From Flagellimonas pelagia (GTDB taxonomy: Bacteria > Bacteroidota > Bacteroidia > Flavobacteriales > Flavobacteriaceae), in contig NZ_QXFI01000035.1 in NCBI RefSeq assembly GCF_003584135.1, positions 1 through 64,000 on the forward strand: a stretch of 64,000 bases of DNA, read 5' to 3'. The notes under the pieces are model-generated. The model had not been told where the DNA came from and ran no database searches. It saw only the letters and a list, made by a program, of their open reading frames with translations. Both the position numbers and the translations under genes were made by a program. Shown here piece by piece: positions 44,095 to 52,463 of the stretch; position 1 is the first letter of the stretch; each line of letters starts with the position of its first letter.

Positions 44095-44937
44095 ATGAAG
44101 CAGATCTTGATCCCCACCGATTTCTCCGACAACGCATGGAACGCCATAAAATACGGCCTTGAAATGTTCAAAAAAACGCGATGTACTTTTTACCTCATGC
44201 ACGTCAACACTATTCCACACTATTCTGGTGCGGGGATGGCGGTAGGTGCAGCGGGTGAAAACATTAATACTATCATTCTAAAGGATAGCAAAGAAAAACT
44301 TCGGCGATTGTTGGATCGCATAAAAAAGGAGATCCCCCTGAATACCGGACATACTTTTGTTCCCCTCGCCCTCTTCGATATTTTTGTGGATGCCATAAAA
44401 CGGCAATCTGAAAACAAAAGGATCGACCTGATCATTATGGGTACCAAAGGCGCAACGGGGTTAAAAAAAGCTACCATCGGAAGCAATACCGGCGATGTGA
44501 TCACTAGGGTAAAATGTCCGTTATTGGCAATTCCCGAAAATGCGGAATATGCCGCTCTCAAGGAAATCGCATTTCCTACCGATTACCAGATCGGTTACGA
44601 TATGAATGTATTGGATACTCTGATCGAAATGCTTGCGATGAACAAGACCAAACTCAGCATTTTGCATATCTCTAAAACTGTAAAGGAGTTGAGCGAGGAG
44701 CAACATAACAACAAGAATTTTCTTCACGACTATCTCGTAGATGTCGATCATAGTTTTCATTCGGTAACAGGCCAAAGTCTTGAAACTGCTATCCAACACT
44801 TTGTCGAAAGCAGGGATATTGATATGATTGCTATGGTTGCCAAGAACCTAAATTTCTTCCAACGGATTTTATTTCGACCGGAAGTGGAGAAGATCAGCTA
44901 TCATACCGAGGTGCCTTTTTTGGTGCTACATGAATGA
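44095..44937 (+). CDS. Universal stress protein, ATP-binding type
   Basis: A 280-residue tandem UspA protein starting MKQILIPTDFSDNAWNAIKY. The ATP loop of domain one is intact: G-TK-G-ATGLKKATI-GS (near 125-139). The second domain starts near KEIAFPTDYQIG and lacks the loop (KNLNFFQRILFRPEVEKISY). It is the first gene after the receiver-CRP regulator and carries the candidate operator in its promoter. It is similar to the next gene, 45120, by tandem duplication. Confidence 0.94.
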   Translation: MKQILIPTDFSDNAWNAIKYGLEMFKKTRCTFYLMHVNTIPHYSGAGMAVGAAGENINTIILKDSKEKLRRLLDRIKKEIPLNTGHTFVPLALFDIFVDAIKRQSENKRIDLIIMGTKGATGLKKATIGSNTGDVITRVKCPLLAIPENAEYAALKEIAFPTDYQIGYDMNVLDTLIEMLAMNKTKLSILHISKTVKELSEEQHNNKNFLHDYLVDVDHSFHSVTGQSLETAIQHFVESRDIDMIAMVAKNLNFFQRILFRPEVEKISYHTEVPFLVLHE

Positions 44938-45053
44938 AAAATATTTCAGGTTTCCCTGGTTTCAAGCTTAAGATCAAGAAAAATAGTTGGTCAATAGTAA
45001 GGGGGGCTTTATTAAAGGGGGGTACCCTGAATACGACCGCCCCATTTTTTAAA

Positions 45054-45097
45054 CTGACGAATATCACGGTTTTTGACTGGTGCCCCAATTATTTTGG
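45054..45097 (+). promoter_or_regulatory. CRP-type operator and -7 box, usp promoter
   Basis: Operator CTGACGAATATCAC at 45054-45067 (core TGAC-N4-ATCA); -7 box TATTTTGG at 45090-45097 (five of six), 33 nt apart. The predicted start is near 45101, about 19 bases before the ATG at 45120. The outer bases fit less well than at 44026. Confidence 0.55.
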
Positions 45098-45119
45098 CCC
45101 AATCTAGAATTTTAAAACG

Positions 45120-45965
45120 ATGAAAAAAATAATCCTACCAACCGATTTTTCCGAAAATGCGTATAATGCCATCCGTTATGCAGTACAGTTGTTTAATGAT
45201 GTGCAGACTACTTTTTATTTGCTCCACACCTATACCCCGGCCATCTACCAGACGGAATATGTATTGCAAAGTCCCGGTCAGATCGGGCTGGGCGATTCAT
45301 ACCAAGAAAGTTCCCAAAGCCGACTGGAAGAACTGAAAACCAAGCTCGAAGAAGAATTCGATGATCCAGCACATATTTTTATACCCCATAGCGCCTTGAA
45401 TTTTTTGGTAGACGAAGTAATTCAGACCGTAAAAAACGAAAAGGCCGACCTTGTTATCATGGGTACCCAAGGGGCAACGGGGGCGAAAGAATTATTGTTG
45501 GGCACGCAAACAGTACATGTCATCAAAAAAGCGACCTGCCCGGTTATCGCGGTACCTTCAGGCCATGAGTATGAAAATCCAACGAAAATCCTCTTTCCGA
45601 CCGATTATGAGATCGATTATCAAAAAGAACAGTTGCAACAACTTTTGAACATTGCTATAAGCCATAGTGGCGATATAGAGATAATACACGTTTCCTCGGG
45701 CTTTGACTTGACACAAAATCAACTGAAGAACAAACAAAAACTAAAGGATGTTCTTAACGGGATTGCCCACCTGTTCCACGATTTGCCGAGCCAGGAAATA
45801 ATTACTGCCATTAACGGTTTTCAGGTAAAGAAACGAACGAACCTCTTGGTCATGGTACAGAACAGGCATACTTTTTTGGAGCGGTTGTTCATTGAGCCTA
45901 CCATTAAAAAGATAGGGTTTCATATTACCTTTCCCTTTATGGTCATTCCACATTTAGATAAATAG
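45120..45965 (+). CDS. Universal stress protein, ATP-binding type
   Basis: A 281-residue tandem UspA protein, paralogous to the preceding gene (MKKIILPTDFSENAYNAIRY). The ATP loop in domain one is G-TQ-G-ATGAKELLL-GT, which fits the nucleotide-binding pattern. Domain two starts TKILFPTDYEIDYQKE and ends PFMVIPHLDK without a loop. It is the last gene of the island before the conjugative element. It has its own promoter with a candidate operator in the 182-base spacer; a run of G-rich direct repeats (AAGGGGGG) also lies there. Confidence 0.94.
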   Translation: MKKIILPTDFSENAYNAIRYAVQLFNDVQTTFYLLHTYTPAIYQTEYVLQSPGQIGLGDSYQESSQSRLEELKTKLEEEFDDPAHIFIPHSALNFLVDEVIQTVKNEKADLVIMGTQGATGAKELLLGTQTVHVIKKATCPVIAVPSGHEYENPTKILFPTDYEIDYQKEQLQQLLNIAISHSGDIEIIHVSSGFDLTQNQLKNKQKLKDVLNGIAHLFHDLPSQEIITAINGFQVKKRTNLLVMVQNRHTFLERLFIEPTIKKIGFHITFPFMVIPHLDK

Positions 45966-46066
45966 TATTTATTTGCAATCGTAGATCGCTAAGAGATATT
46001 AAAAATTTAATCAAAAATGCCACCACATTCATTATTTATAGCATAGAACTCATTGAAAAATTAAAA
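45966..46066. other. Junction between island and conjugative element
   Basis: A 101-base AT-rich gap separates the last plus-strand usp gene from the stop of the minus-strand serine recombinase. Large serine recombinases usually sit at an element end, so the attachment site is expected here or just beyond. No flanking direct repeat could be tested because the other element end is outside the window. Confidence 0.4.
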
Positions 46067-47665
46067 TCAAGCACTTCTAATATGAAATGATTCTTTGATA
46101 ATGATTTCAATATCTTCCTTCAAAAAGTTTGAACTGTGTCCTCTTGAGGTCACTTGATGGGACAAATTCAAAAATGATGAGTTTGTCCCATTTTTATTTC
46201 CATTTAAATCTTTGTCAATCAGTGTGATATACTTGATTGCTTCATTAACCCGGGTGGTTCGATATTCAAATCCGTCAAAAGTCAGATTTTCAGGAAAGAC
46301 CGAACCAATGATCTTTCTTTTTTGTGTAATCGTCCCGGTTTCATACAAGTAGCCCAACTGTGAAAGATTGCTGATCGCCTTGTCCCACAGGGGTTCTACG
46401 TTTTGAGTGTCGGTTATCGTGCTTGTCAGTTTAGCTTCCAGCCTGTTTATTTTTTTATCGGCATCCGCTTTCATCATTCGGTAATCATCCGCTTCAATAT
46501 CACCACACAAAAGCAATTCCCTTGCTTTACTCAGTTTATTGTTTTCGTCCTGTAAACGGATTTTCAACTGCTGTATATTTCCAATCCTGTCTCTGGTTTT
46601 TGTTTTATATACCGAAGTAATGACTTCTTTAAATAGATTCAGCTTAGGAATGGAATACACATATTTCCCAATTTCGGAAACGATCTTTTCATTCATATCT
46701 TCAGCCTTGTGTCTGAATTTACAGCCACCAGAGCAATGGTAATAGTAATAATACTGGGAACGCCCTTTCGACTTGCTACCGGTCAGCATACGTCCGCAAT
46801 CCGGGCAAATCACAAATCCACGTAATGGAAAATGACCATCCACCTTCATTTTAGCCCGCATCACTTTTTTACGACCGTCAAGCACATCCTGTACATCATA
46901 AAACAAGGCTTCAGATATCAGGGGTTCGTGTTGCCCCATTACCAATTGACTTTCTTCATCTTTGTATTTAGGAATAAATATTTTACCGCAATACATAGGA
47001 TTACGGATAGCTGTCCAGAAATTATTCTTACTGCATTTCAGCCCCTTTTCCTTTGCCATTTTCCAAACCTGCTCGGTACTGAACATATTTTTTGCCAACT
47101 CTTTGAACGCCCATTTCATAATATCGCTCTGAACTTCCCTTGGGGCAATATATTTTTTACCGCTTTCGTTGGTTTTATTGACGTATCCAATCGGCGCTGT
47201 TCCCATCCAGCGACCTTCTTTTTTAGCCCTGCGCATCCCATGAAATACATTCAATGCCCTTCTGTCATTTTCCACTTCAGGAGCAGCCAAATAAAAGGCG
47301 AGCATCATTTTATTTTCAGGGATTGATAAATCGAGCGGTTGTTCGACTGCCTGCGGTTCTACCCCCAATCTTCTCAACGTGCCGATCATCTGATAAGCAT
47401 CTCCCGCATTTCGGCTGAACCTGTCCCATTTGGTAAATAATATCAAATCGGACTGCCCTCTGGATTTACGAAGGATGCCCAACAGTTTTGTCCAGGAAGG
47501 ACGTTTAAAGGTTTTTGCAGAATGATCCTCATAAATCGCTTTCCGTACCTGAATATGGTTGATTTCACAATACTTACGCAAACGCTCTTCCTGATCCCGT
47601 TGTGAGTATCCCTTATCGGCCTGTTCATCCGTGCTTACCCGTATGTATAAATCTGCAATTTTCAT
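46067..47665 (-). CDS. Large serine recombinase (site-specific integrase)
   Basis: A 532-residue serine integrase. The resolvase domain (1-150) starts ADLYIRVSTDEQ with catalytic Ser11. It also has conserved Arg residues (FTKWDRFSRN, R near 82). A recombinase domain follows (about 155-260), then a zinc ribbon (CPDCGR...C-GGC, near 287-320) and a coiled-coil region (about 350-430). Such enzymes cut and join attB and attP by a phosphoserine link and move conjugative transposons or phages. It lies at the left end of a minus-strand conjugation module. A small gene with a strong ribosome site is located just upstream of it. Confidence 0.93.
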   Translation of the reverse strand: MKIADLYIRVSTDEQADKGYSQRDQEERLRKYCEINHIQVRKAIYEDHSAKTFKRPSWTKLLGILRKSRGQSDLILFTKWDRFSRNAGDAYQMIGTLRRLGVEPQAVEQPLDLSIPENKMMLAFYLAAPEVENDRRALNVFHGMRRAKKEGRWMGTAPIGYVNKTNESGKKYIAPREVQSDIMKWAFKELAKNMFSTEQVWKMAKEKGLKCSKNNFWTAIRNPMYCGKIFIPKYKDEESQLVMGQHEPLISEALFYDVQDVLDGRKKVMRAKMKVDGHFPLRGFVICPDCGRMLTGSKSKGRSQYYYYYHCSGGCKFRHKAEDMNEKIVSEIGKYVYSIPKLNLFKEVITSVYKTKTRDRIGNIQQLKIRLQDENNKLSKARELLLCGDIEADDYRMMKADADKKINRLEAKLTSTITDTQNVEPLWDKAISNLSQLGYLYETGTITQKRKIIGSVFPENLTFDGFEYRTTRVNEAIKYITLIDKDLNGNKNGTNSSFLNLSHQVTSRGHSSNFLKEDIEIIIKESFHIRSA

Positions 47666-47727
47666 CTTTTGAGTGTCTTAAGGTTGTACCATCTAACAGA
47701 CTGATTTCGTTTATAAATATACGAAAT

Positions 47728-47886
47728 TCAGGCAGGTTTTGCCAGATACTGATCTACTACAATATCCGCTATCTCATACATAAAATCCAGTATTACTTTC
47801 ACCTGTTCAGCTGTTACTTCTATACCGTCTTCTTTTAATAGTGCTATTGCTTTTTCCGGCGGAATTCTCTTTACTTCATTTTCCAT
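47728..47886 (-). CDS. Small conserved element protein (52 residues)
   Basis: A 52-residue frame from ATG 47886 to TGA 47728, reading MENEVKRIPPEKAIALLKED, then GIEVTAEQVKVILDFMYEIA and a short tail. It is preceded by GCGGAGGTGTAAG, an unusually strong Shine-Dalgarno for this phylum. The helix-rich fold and position next to a recombinase resemble the tiny accessory proteins often found in Bacteroidota mobile elements. Function is unknown; a recombination or partition accessory role is a guess. A hairpin terminator lies just upstream. Confidence 0.75.
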   Translation of the reverse strand: MENEVKRIPPEKAIALLKEDGIEVTAEQVKVILDFMYEIADIVVDQYLAKPA

Positions 47887-47911
47887 CTTACACCTCCGCT
47901 TTAAAACAGCA

Positions 47912-47929
47912 AAAGCCCCGAAGGGCTTT
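47912..47929 (-). terminator. Hairpin terminator with UUCG loop, end of tra operon
   Basis: On the minus strand AAAGCCC-TTCG-GGGCTTT has a seven-pair stem with an extra-stable UUCG tetraloop, followed by TGCTGTTTT. It lies between the stop of the gene at 47951 and the start of the small gene at 47886. It likely ends the long tra transcript and makes the recombinase unit independent. Confidence 0.8.
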
Positions 47930-47950
47930 ATACCGAAAAATTAATTCATG

Positions 47951-48244
47951 CTACCCATCGCTTTCGGGAAAGTAGATTTTACTCCCCTTGTTTTTATTAA
48001 ATGAGGGTTCATACCGTATATACCCGTAGGCATTGAGATCCTTTACACATTTATGATACGTCATGGCAGATGATATTTTTGCAATCTTCATAATGTCATA
48101 ACTGAATGCCACTATCGGATTGCTATTGCCCATCTTTGCCCTGTACTCTAACAGGGCAGCATATATCCCTATATGTGTAATACTGATACGGCCATCTTGC
48201 TCAATAGCCGTAAAAAAATCAGATAAAGGCTTTAACTCTTCCAT
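47951..48244 (-). CDS. Small winged-helix-like protein of the conjugative element
   Basis: A 97-residue protein. The pattern ISITHIGIYAALLEY...AFSYDIMKIAKISSAMTYHKCVKDLNAYGYIRYEPSFN resembles a winged helix: recruiting helix, recognition helix around SSAMTYHKCVKDL, and a beta wing. It could be a DNA-binding regulator of the element. It is the last gene of the tra transcript and is followed by a terminator. No closer family is recognised. Confidence 0.65.
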   Translation of the reverse strand: MEELKPLSDFFTAIEQDGRISITHIGIYAALLEYRAKMGNSNPIVAFSYDIMKIAKISSAMTYHKCVKDLNAYGYIRYEPSFNKNKGSKIYFPESDG

Positions 48245-48249
48245 ATCAT

Positions 48250-49050
48250 TTAGGTTATGATGGGTCTCTTTCTTTTCTTCTTAGCCTTCGGTATGTCAGG
48301 AGCTTCATCTGCAATCGGCTGCTGCTGACCTTTATGCTCCTGTTTAGCAGAGCGGCTTTGTGCTTCGGATTGTTTTTCCGTCTTGGACTGGCGGTTATCC
48401 ACCCGTTGCATATTACTGTCATAGATATTGATAGTCTTAAACCGTGGATTCGCCTCGATGTACTGTTTTTGCTCCGAACCTTCGTTTTGAAAAGTTGCCG
48501 ATTGCAGGTTTCCCTTTTTCAGGGAATCGATTAGGTTGGATTTATAGGTTTCGTTCTCCAGTTCTTTAATAGGATGTTTGGAGAGTGTTGCTTCCAGATC
48601 ATACCCATAGTTTTGATGATACTGCTGTATTTTGAAATTTCCATTGTCATCACTCTGTTTAAAATCCATCTGTAACCAGGCATTGTAGAGTTGCCCCTCC
48701 TTGTTGGTCAAATCCTTATTGACCGACCGGCCTTCCATTAAGTTGTAGGCTTCTTTGAGGGTAATGTTATTCCCTTTGTTGATATAGAAGGTCTGTTTCA
48801 TGGCTTCATCGGGATTATTTTCCTTTTGTACACTCACCTGATAGGAGTTAAAGAAATACATATCCGTTTGCTTGGATTTGCTAAAATTCATTCGGGCTTC
48901 CACCTTATCGGTACCAAATTGCGTTTCATGTACCAGCTTAAAGACAGGTTTTTCTATTTCCATCATCCGCTTTAAGGGAGCTTCAAAACCTTCCCCGAAA
49001 CCGGTATATTTAATCTGATCTTTCAGGTATTCTAAATTCTTATGATTCAT
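48250..49050 (-). CDS. Uncharacterised conjugative-element protein
   Basis: A 266-residue hydrophilic protein with no signal or membrane segment. Residues 1-135 contain FGEGFEAPLKRMMEIEKPVF and a YFFNSYQVSVQ block; related blocks occur in DUF3945/DUF4099-like proteins of Bacteroidota conjugative elements. The last 60 residues are charged, rich in Gln and Ser, and end KAKKKRKRPIIT, suggesting nucleic-acid binding. Role unknown, but its place downstream of traN makes an accessory part in transfer plausible. It ends five bases before the next gene. Confidence 0.65.
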   Translation of the reverse strand: MNHKNLEYLKDQIKYTGFGEGFEAPLKRMMEIEKPVFKLVHETQFGTDKVEARMNFSKSKQTDMYFFNSYQVSVQKENNPDEAMKQTFYINKGNNITLKEAYNLMEGRSVNKDLTNKEGQLYNAWLQMDFKQSDDNGNFKIQQYHQNYGYDLEATLSKHPIKELENETYKSNLIDSLKKGNLQSATFQNEGSEQKQYIEANPRFKTINIYDSNMQRVDNRQSKTEKQSEAQSRSAKQEHKGQQQPIADEAPDIPKAKKKRKRPIIT

Positions 49051-49067
49051 GATAATTGATTTAAAAG

Positions 49068-49943
49068 TTATTGATAGGTGTATTTCCTGTTGATTTGCAA
49101 TGGGGGAAGTACTGCCGCTTTAATAATCGTCCTGTTTTTTACACTGAGCTCGATATGCCTTCCCCCGTTTACTTCAAACAATTGAATAGCGAGGTATTTC
49201 TTATCGGGAATGGTAAACTTGGGAACCGCAACAACCATGGTCTGTGAAGACCGACCGTTAATTTTTGTTACCTTGTTTTGGATGTGTACCGGGGTAATTT
49301 CAATTTCCTGTGAAGCTGTACGTTTCGCTTTTTTCTGGTCACGGATAAAAAAGCGTAATTGGTCAATATCATAGCTGATATTGGATGTGTTGGTAATGGT
49401 TAACCGCAGGTACATCAGGTTGTCCCGAATGAATATCCCGTTCAATCCGAAACGGATACCATATTTGCGGTGCTTTACCTTATGCCCTTTGTATTTGGAA
49501 TACAAGGCATGTGTAGCATAAGTAGTGACTTCAGCCTCATTAACCGATCCGGGTGAAAGGAAAATACTGTTTTTGTTATCCCTTTCCTTTATGGAAACAT
49601 TCAACACGGACGGTTTGGGAGTATAGTTAATCACAAAGGAATTTAATTTGCCGTCTGCGGTAATTACCGTCAGGTTGGTCTCCGGAAAACTATCCCTTGC
49701 CGCTTTGAGCTGTAGGATATTGACAGATCCTTTGGCTTTTTGTGCCAATACATCTTTACTGCCCCTGTCCACACCTACAATGGCACTTGGAAATATAATA
49801 TTGGTCGTTTTAAAATAGGTAATCTCCAAAGGATAGGGAGCGATGGATTTGGGCTCAAGCTTAGTGATGCTTTGAGCATTTACATTCAAAACGAAAAGGA
49901 ACAGGAAAAATCCCATTACCATACGTGCATTTATCTTTTTCAT
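49068..49943 (-). CDS. traN: Conjugative transposon protein TraN
   Basis: A 291-residue exported protein with signal peptide ending LNVNAQS (residue 25). The body begins with the strand-rich TYFKTTNIIFPSAIVGVDRGSKDVLAQKA stretch typical of the DUF4138/TraN family. TraN is thought to be the VirB9-like component of the mating apparatus in the periplasm and outer membrane. It follows traM after 23 bases, in the gene order known for CTnDOT-like elements. Confidence 0.9.
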   Translation of the reverse strand: MKKINARMVMGFFLFLFVLNVNAQSITKLEPKSIAPYPLEITYFKTTNIIFPSAIVGVDRGSKDVLAQKAKGSVNILQLKAARDSFPETNLTVITADGKLNSFVINYTPKPSVLNVSIKERDNKNSIFLSPGSVNEAEVTTYATHALYSKYKGHKVKHRKYGIRFGLNGIFIRDNLMYLRLTITNTSNISYDIDQLRFFIRDQKKAKRTASQEIEITPVHIQNKVTKINGRSSQTMVVAVPKFTIPDKKYLAIQLFEVNGGRHIELSVKNRTIIKAAVLPPLQINRKYTYQ

Positions 49944-49966
49944 CTTTATGGAATTTTAAATGGTTA

Positions 49967-51268
49967 TTACTTATTGATCTGTTTTTGTTTTTCATCACGG
50001 AGCAATACCTGATAGCCTGCTTTCAGGGTTACTTTTATCAGTTTTACTTTTTTACTGAACAGTGATTTAGCCGTTTCTATACCGGCACCTGCGGCCTGTG
50101 CCTGCCAGGAAGGATCAAGGGAAGTCAATCCAATGTTCTGCATAGAGCGGTCAGCCGATTGTTTGGCAACATCCCGGGTAATGGCACCGGGAATGTAAAC
50201 CCCGTCCAATCCATCCATATCGTACACGGAGAGTTCTACCGGGAAGAGGGAATTACCGCTTCTAATGCTATTTATTTTGATATGCAGCCTTTCCCCGCTA
50301 AGGGAAGCAATTCCAAACACAAAGTTGTCATTGGGAATATGCACCCCATTAATGAATACATCATTGACCAGGCGAAGCTTTACGGTAGACCCGTTCACTA
50401 CGGTCTGTGATTCGTGAATAACCGCTTGTATGGCATTTTCTGGTTGTTCAGCAATTTGGTCATCGTCCAGGGAATAAAATCCATTTGCCGTAGGAGTAAC
50501 AAAGCGTCCGGTATGCATCAGCGAAATACTATCATCTTTCTGTGCAGTGGATACTTTGTACAATTGTTCCCTGCGATCCTCCGATAGTTGTTTTAGTTTC
50601 TCCTGAACCCGCTCGGGATGCTGTACATCAAGAATCTTTTCCAGCATACTGTTGAGTTGTTCCAGTTCCGGGTCAGGTGCTTCCGGCTGGGTCATGGTGT
50701 GCATCATTTCTTCCAGCCTGTCCACATCACTGGAACTCACCGATGTATTACCATAATTGGTTTTTGTTTCCTGTTTCGGGGAATCTTCAGGAAGCTGGGT
50801 TCGTTCCACCGGTTTGTTCAATTCCCTGTTTAAAGCTTCCAGCTTTTTATAAATTTTATCCGTATTCGGATCGTTGCCCTGACCGCTTCCGTAGAGGGAA
50901 GTTTTCAGTCCACCGGAAGATAGTTGACCGGGTTTTACTTCCTGTTGGGGTAATACATCATCCATATCTGAAATCACACTGTTTTTATAGTTCGGATCAT
51001 TTTTACGGAGTTCCCTGAATTTTGCCGAATCCTGTTCTGCCCGGTTGTAATAGCTCATCTTATCCATTTGCTTGTCATCGGTCAGTTTTGCTTCCGGCAG
51101 GTGAAGGTTAAACCCGTTCTGTGGAGTTTCCTGTGCCTGTAGTTCCTGTACCTGTCCGCCTCCCAATACCCAAAATATCAGAGTGGTGAAAGGAAGTACG
51201 AGCAGCGGCAATACCAATAGGAACTTGCGTTGTCTTTTCATTTTTGGTGTTATTACCTGTTTTTCCAT
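49967..51268 (-). CDS. traM: Conjugative transposon protein TraM
   Basis: A 433-residue protein with one N-terminal membrane helix (residues 14-35, FLLVLPLLVLPFTTLIFWVLGG) and a long periplasmic part. Residues 60-250 are polar and low in complexity, and the C-terminal domain (about 290-433, with VNGSTVKLRLVNDVFINGVH) is beta-rich. TraM is taken as the VirB10-like bridge between inner and outer membranes. It is two bases downstream of traL. Confidence 0.9.
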   Translation of the reverse strand: MEKQVITPKMKRQRKFLLVLPLLVLPFTTLIFWVLGGGQVQELQAQETPQNGFNLHLPEAKLTDDKQMDKMSYYNRAEQDSAKFRELRKNDPNYKNSVISDMDDVLPQQEVKPGQLSSGGLKTSLYGSGQGNDPNTDKIYKKLEALNRELNKPVERTQLPEDSPKQETKTNYGNTSVSSSDVDRLEEMMHTMTQPEAPDPELEQLNSMLEKILDVQHPERVQEKLKQLSEDRREQLYKVSTAQKDDSISLMHTGRFVTPTANGFYSLDDDQIAEQPENAIQAVIHESQTVVNGSTVKLRLVNDVFINGVHIPNDNFVFGIASLSGERLHIKINSIRSGNSLFPVELSVYDMDGLDGVYIPGAITRDVAKQSADRSMQNIGLTSLDPSWQAQAAGAGIETAKSLFSKKVKLIKVTLKAGYQVLLRDEKQKQINK

Positions 51269-51270
51269 GG

Positions 51271-51750
51271 TTATTGATTTTTAAAGTTTTGATATTCTTT
51301 TTCGATATAGCGAACCGAATCCATCAGTCCCGGACGGGTTGCTATAATACTGTCATAGATATTTCTGCCCGATGGACTTCGGGCAAGGCTATCCATATAC
51401 AACCGGAACTTTTGGATGCGCCTGTAATCCTGTTTGGATACCGGAGGGAGCGGTGATGCTATAGCTCCGGATTCCGTAAGATGCCGGGGACGTTTGATCG
51501 AGGTTACTGTAAAGGCATTGCCCTTACTTTTTCCCGTGATGGCGTGTACCCCAAGGTAGATACAGTATCCACTGGTGAGGCTTATAAAAACGACCAGTGC
51601 TATGGTTACTGCCCGCTTGGAAATACTCTTTGTCTTATTCGACATCCATTTTGCCCATGCTTTTTGCAGCCATTTGTATAAGGCAAGTAATCCCAGAATT
51701 AACAGTCCGTTTTTAGGAGCCTCCTTTTTCTGTTTTGTATTTCGTTTCAT
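51271..51750 (-). CDS. TraL-like conjugation protein
   Basis: A 159-residue protein in the position of traL between traK and traM. It has a basic start (MKRNTKQKKE), a hydrophobic segment near 15-25 and a stronger one near 47-70 (AVTIALVVFISLTSGYCIYLG). The C-terminal half is a periplasmic, helical region (FRLYMDSLARSPSGRNIYDS). TraL proteins are poorly conserved, so identity rests on position and topology. Confidence 0.65.
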   Translation of the reverse strand: MKRNTKQKKEAPKNGLLILGLLALYKWLQKAWAKWMSNKTKSISKRAVTIALVVFISLTSGYCIYLGVHAITGKSKGNAFTVTSIKRPRHLTESGAIASPLPPVSKQDYRRIQKFRLYMDSLARSPSGRNIYDSIIATRPGLMDSVRYIEKEYQNFKNQ

Positions 51751-51821
51751 TTGTACAAAGTTTTATAAGCCACTCAATTGACTTTGTTTGTATTAATTTT
51801 GAATAAATGTCCATTATGGGC

Positions 51822-52445
51822 TTAATACCGTCTGGCGGTCGTTTTCAAATCCTTGTTGGCGATGGTTGCCCAGCGTTCTATCAGAAAACCATGCGGATTA
51901 TTATCACTTCGGGATACATTACGCAACGCCCCTTCGGTAATCAGGCTTCGGGTAGTGATACTGGTCGGACGGATTATGCGCTGGGTAGCGTAGCACCGGA
52001 ATTTATAGGGGTATTCATTGATGTCCACCGCCACGCTATCCACATGGATGGTCTGGTTAACATTTCCGGAAATAAGCCCGGCATAATATCCGTTCTCCTT
52101 CAGGTCATCATAAATCCGTTTGGCACTGCCATCCGCCAGGTATAAAGCTTTAGTGATATTCGTTTCAATTGCTTTATCATCCGGGTCAAGGGTAAAGAAC
52201 AATTGGTGGAAGGTTTTCACATGATCCCGTGCTTCCACTGGGATATTGTCCTTACGTCCGGCGGAATAGGCTTCCAGTGCCTTGCCATTGGCAAGAATGT
52301 AAATCCTGTCCTGCATTTCGGATACCAGACTGAAACTCTTATATAGGGCAAAGCAGGATAATAGCACTGAGCCTGCAATAATGAGCATGGTAAATCCCCG
52401 GATATGCCGAAAAGCCGTATCGATATTTTTCATTTTTTTAAACAT
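51822..52445 (-). CDS. traK: Conjugative transposon protein TraK
   Basis: A 207-residue protein with one N-terminal membrane helix (residues 20-40, MLIIAGSVLLSCFALY) followed by a periplasmic domain. The block DHVKTFHQLFFTLDPDDKAIE and the strand pattern fit the TraK family, regarded as VirB8-like. It should be an inner-membrane scaffold of the transfer channel. It is preceded by traJ (18-base spacer). Confidence 0.9.
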   Translation of the reverse strand: MFKKMKNIDTAFRHIRGFTMLIIAGSVLLSCFALYKSFSLVSEMQDRIYILANGKALEAYSAGRKDNIPVEARDHVKTFHQLFFTLDPDDKAIETNITKALYLADGSAKRIYDDLKENGYYAGLISGNVNQTIHVDSVAVDINEYPYKFRCYATQRIIRPTSITTRSLITEGALRNVSRSDNNPHGFLIERWATIANKDLKTTARRY

Positions 52446-52463
52446 GATTTCTCCTTTTTGGGG

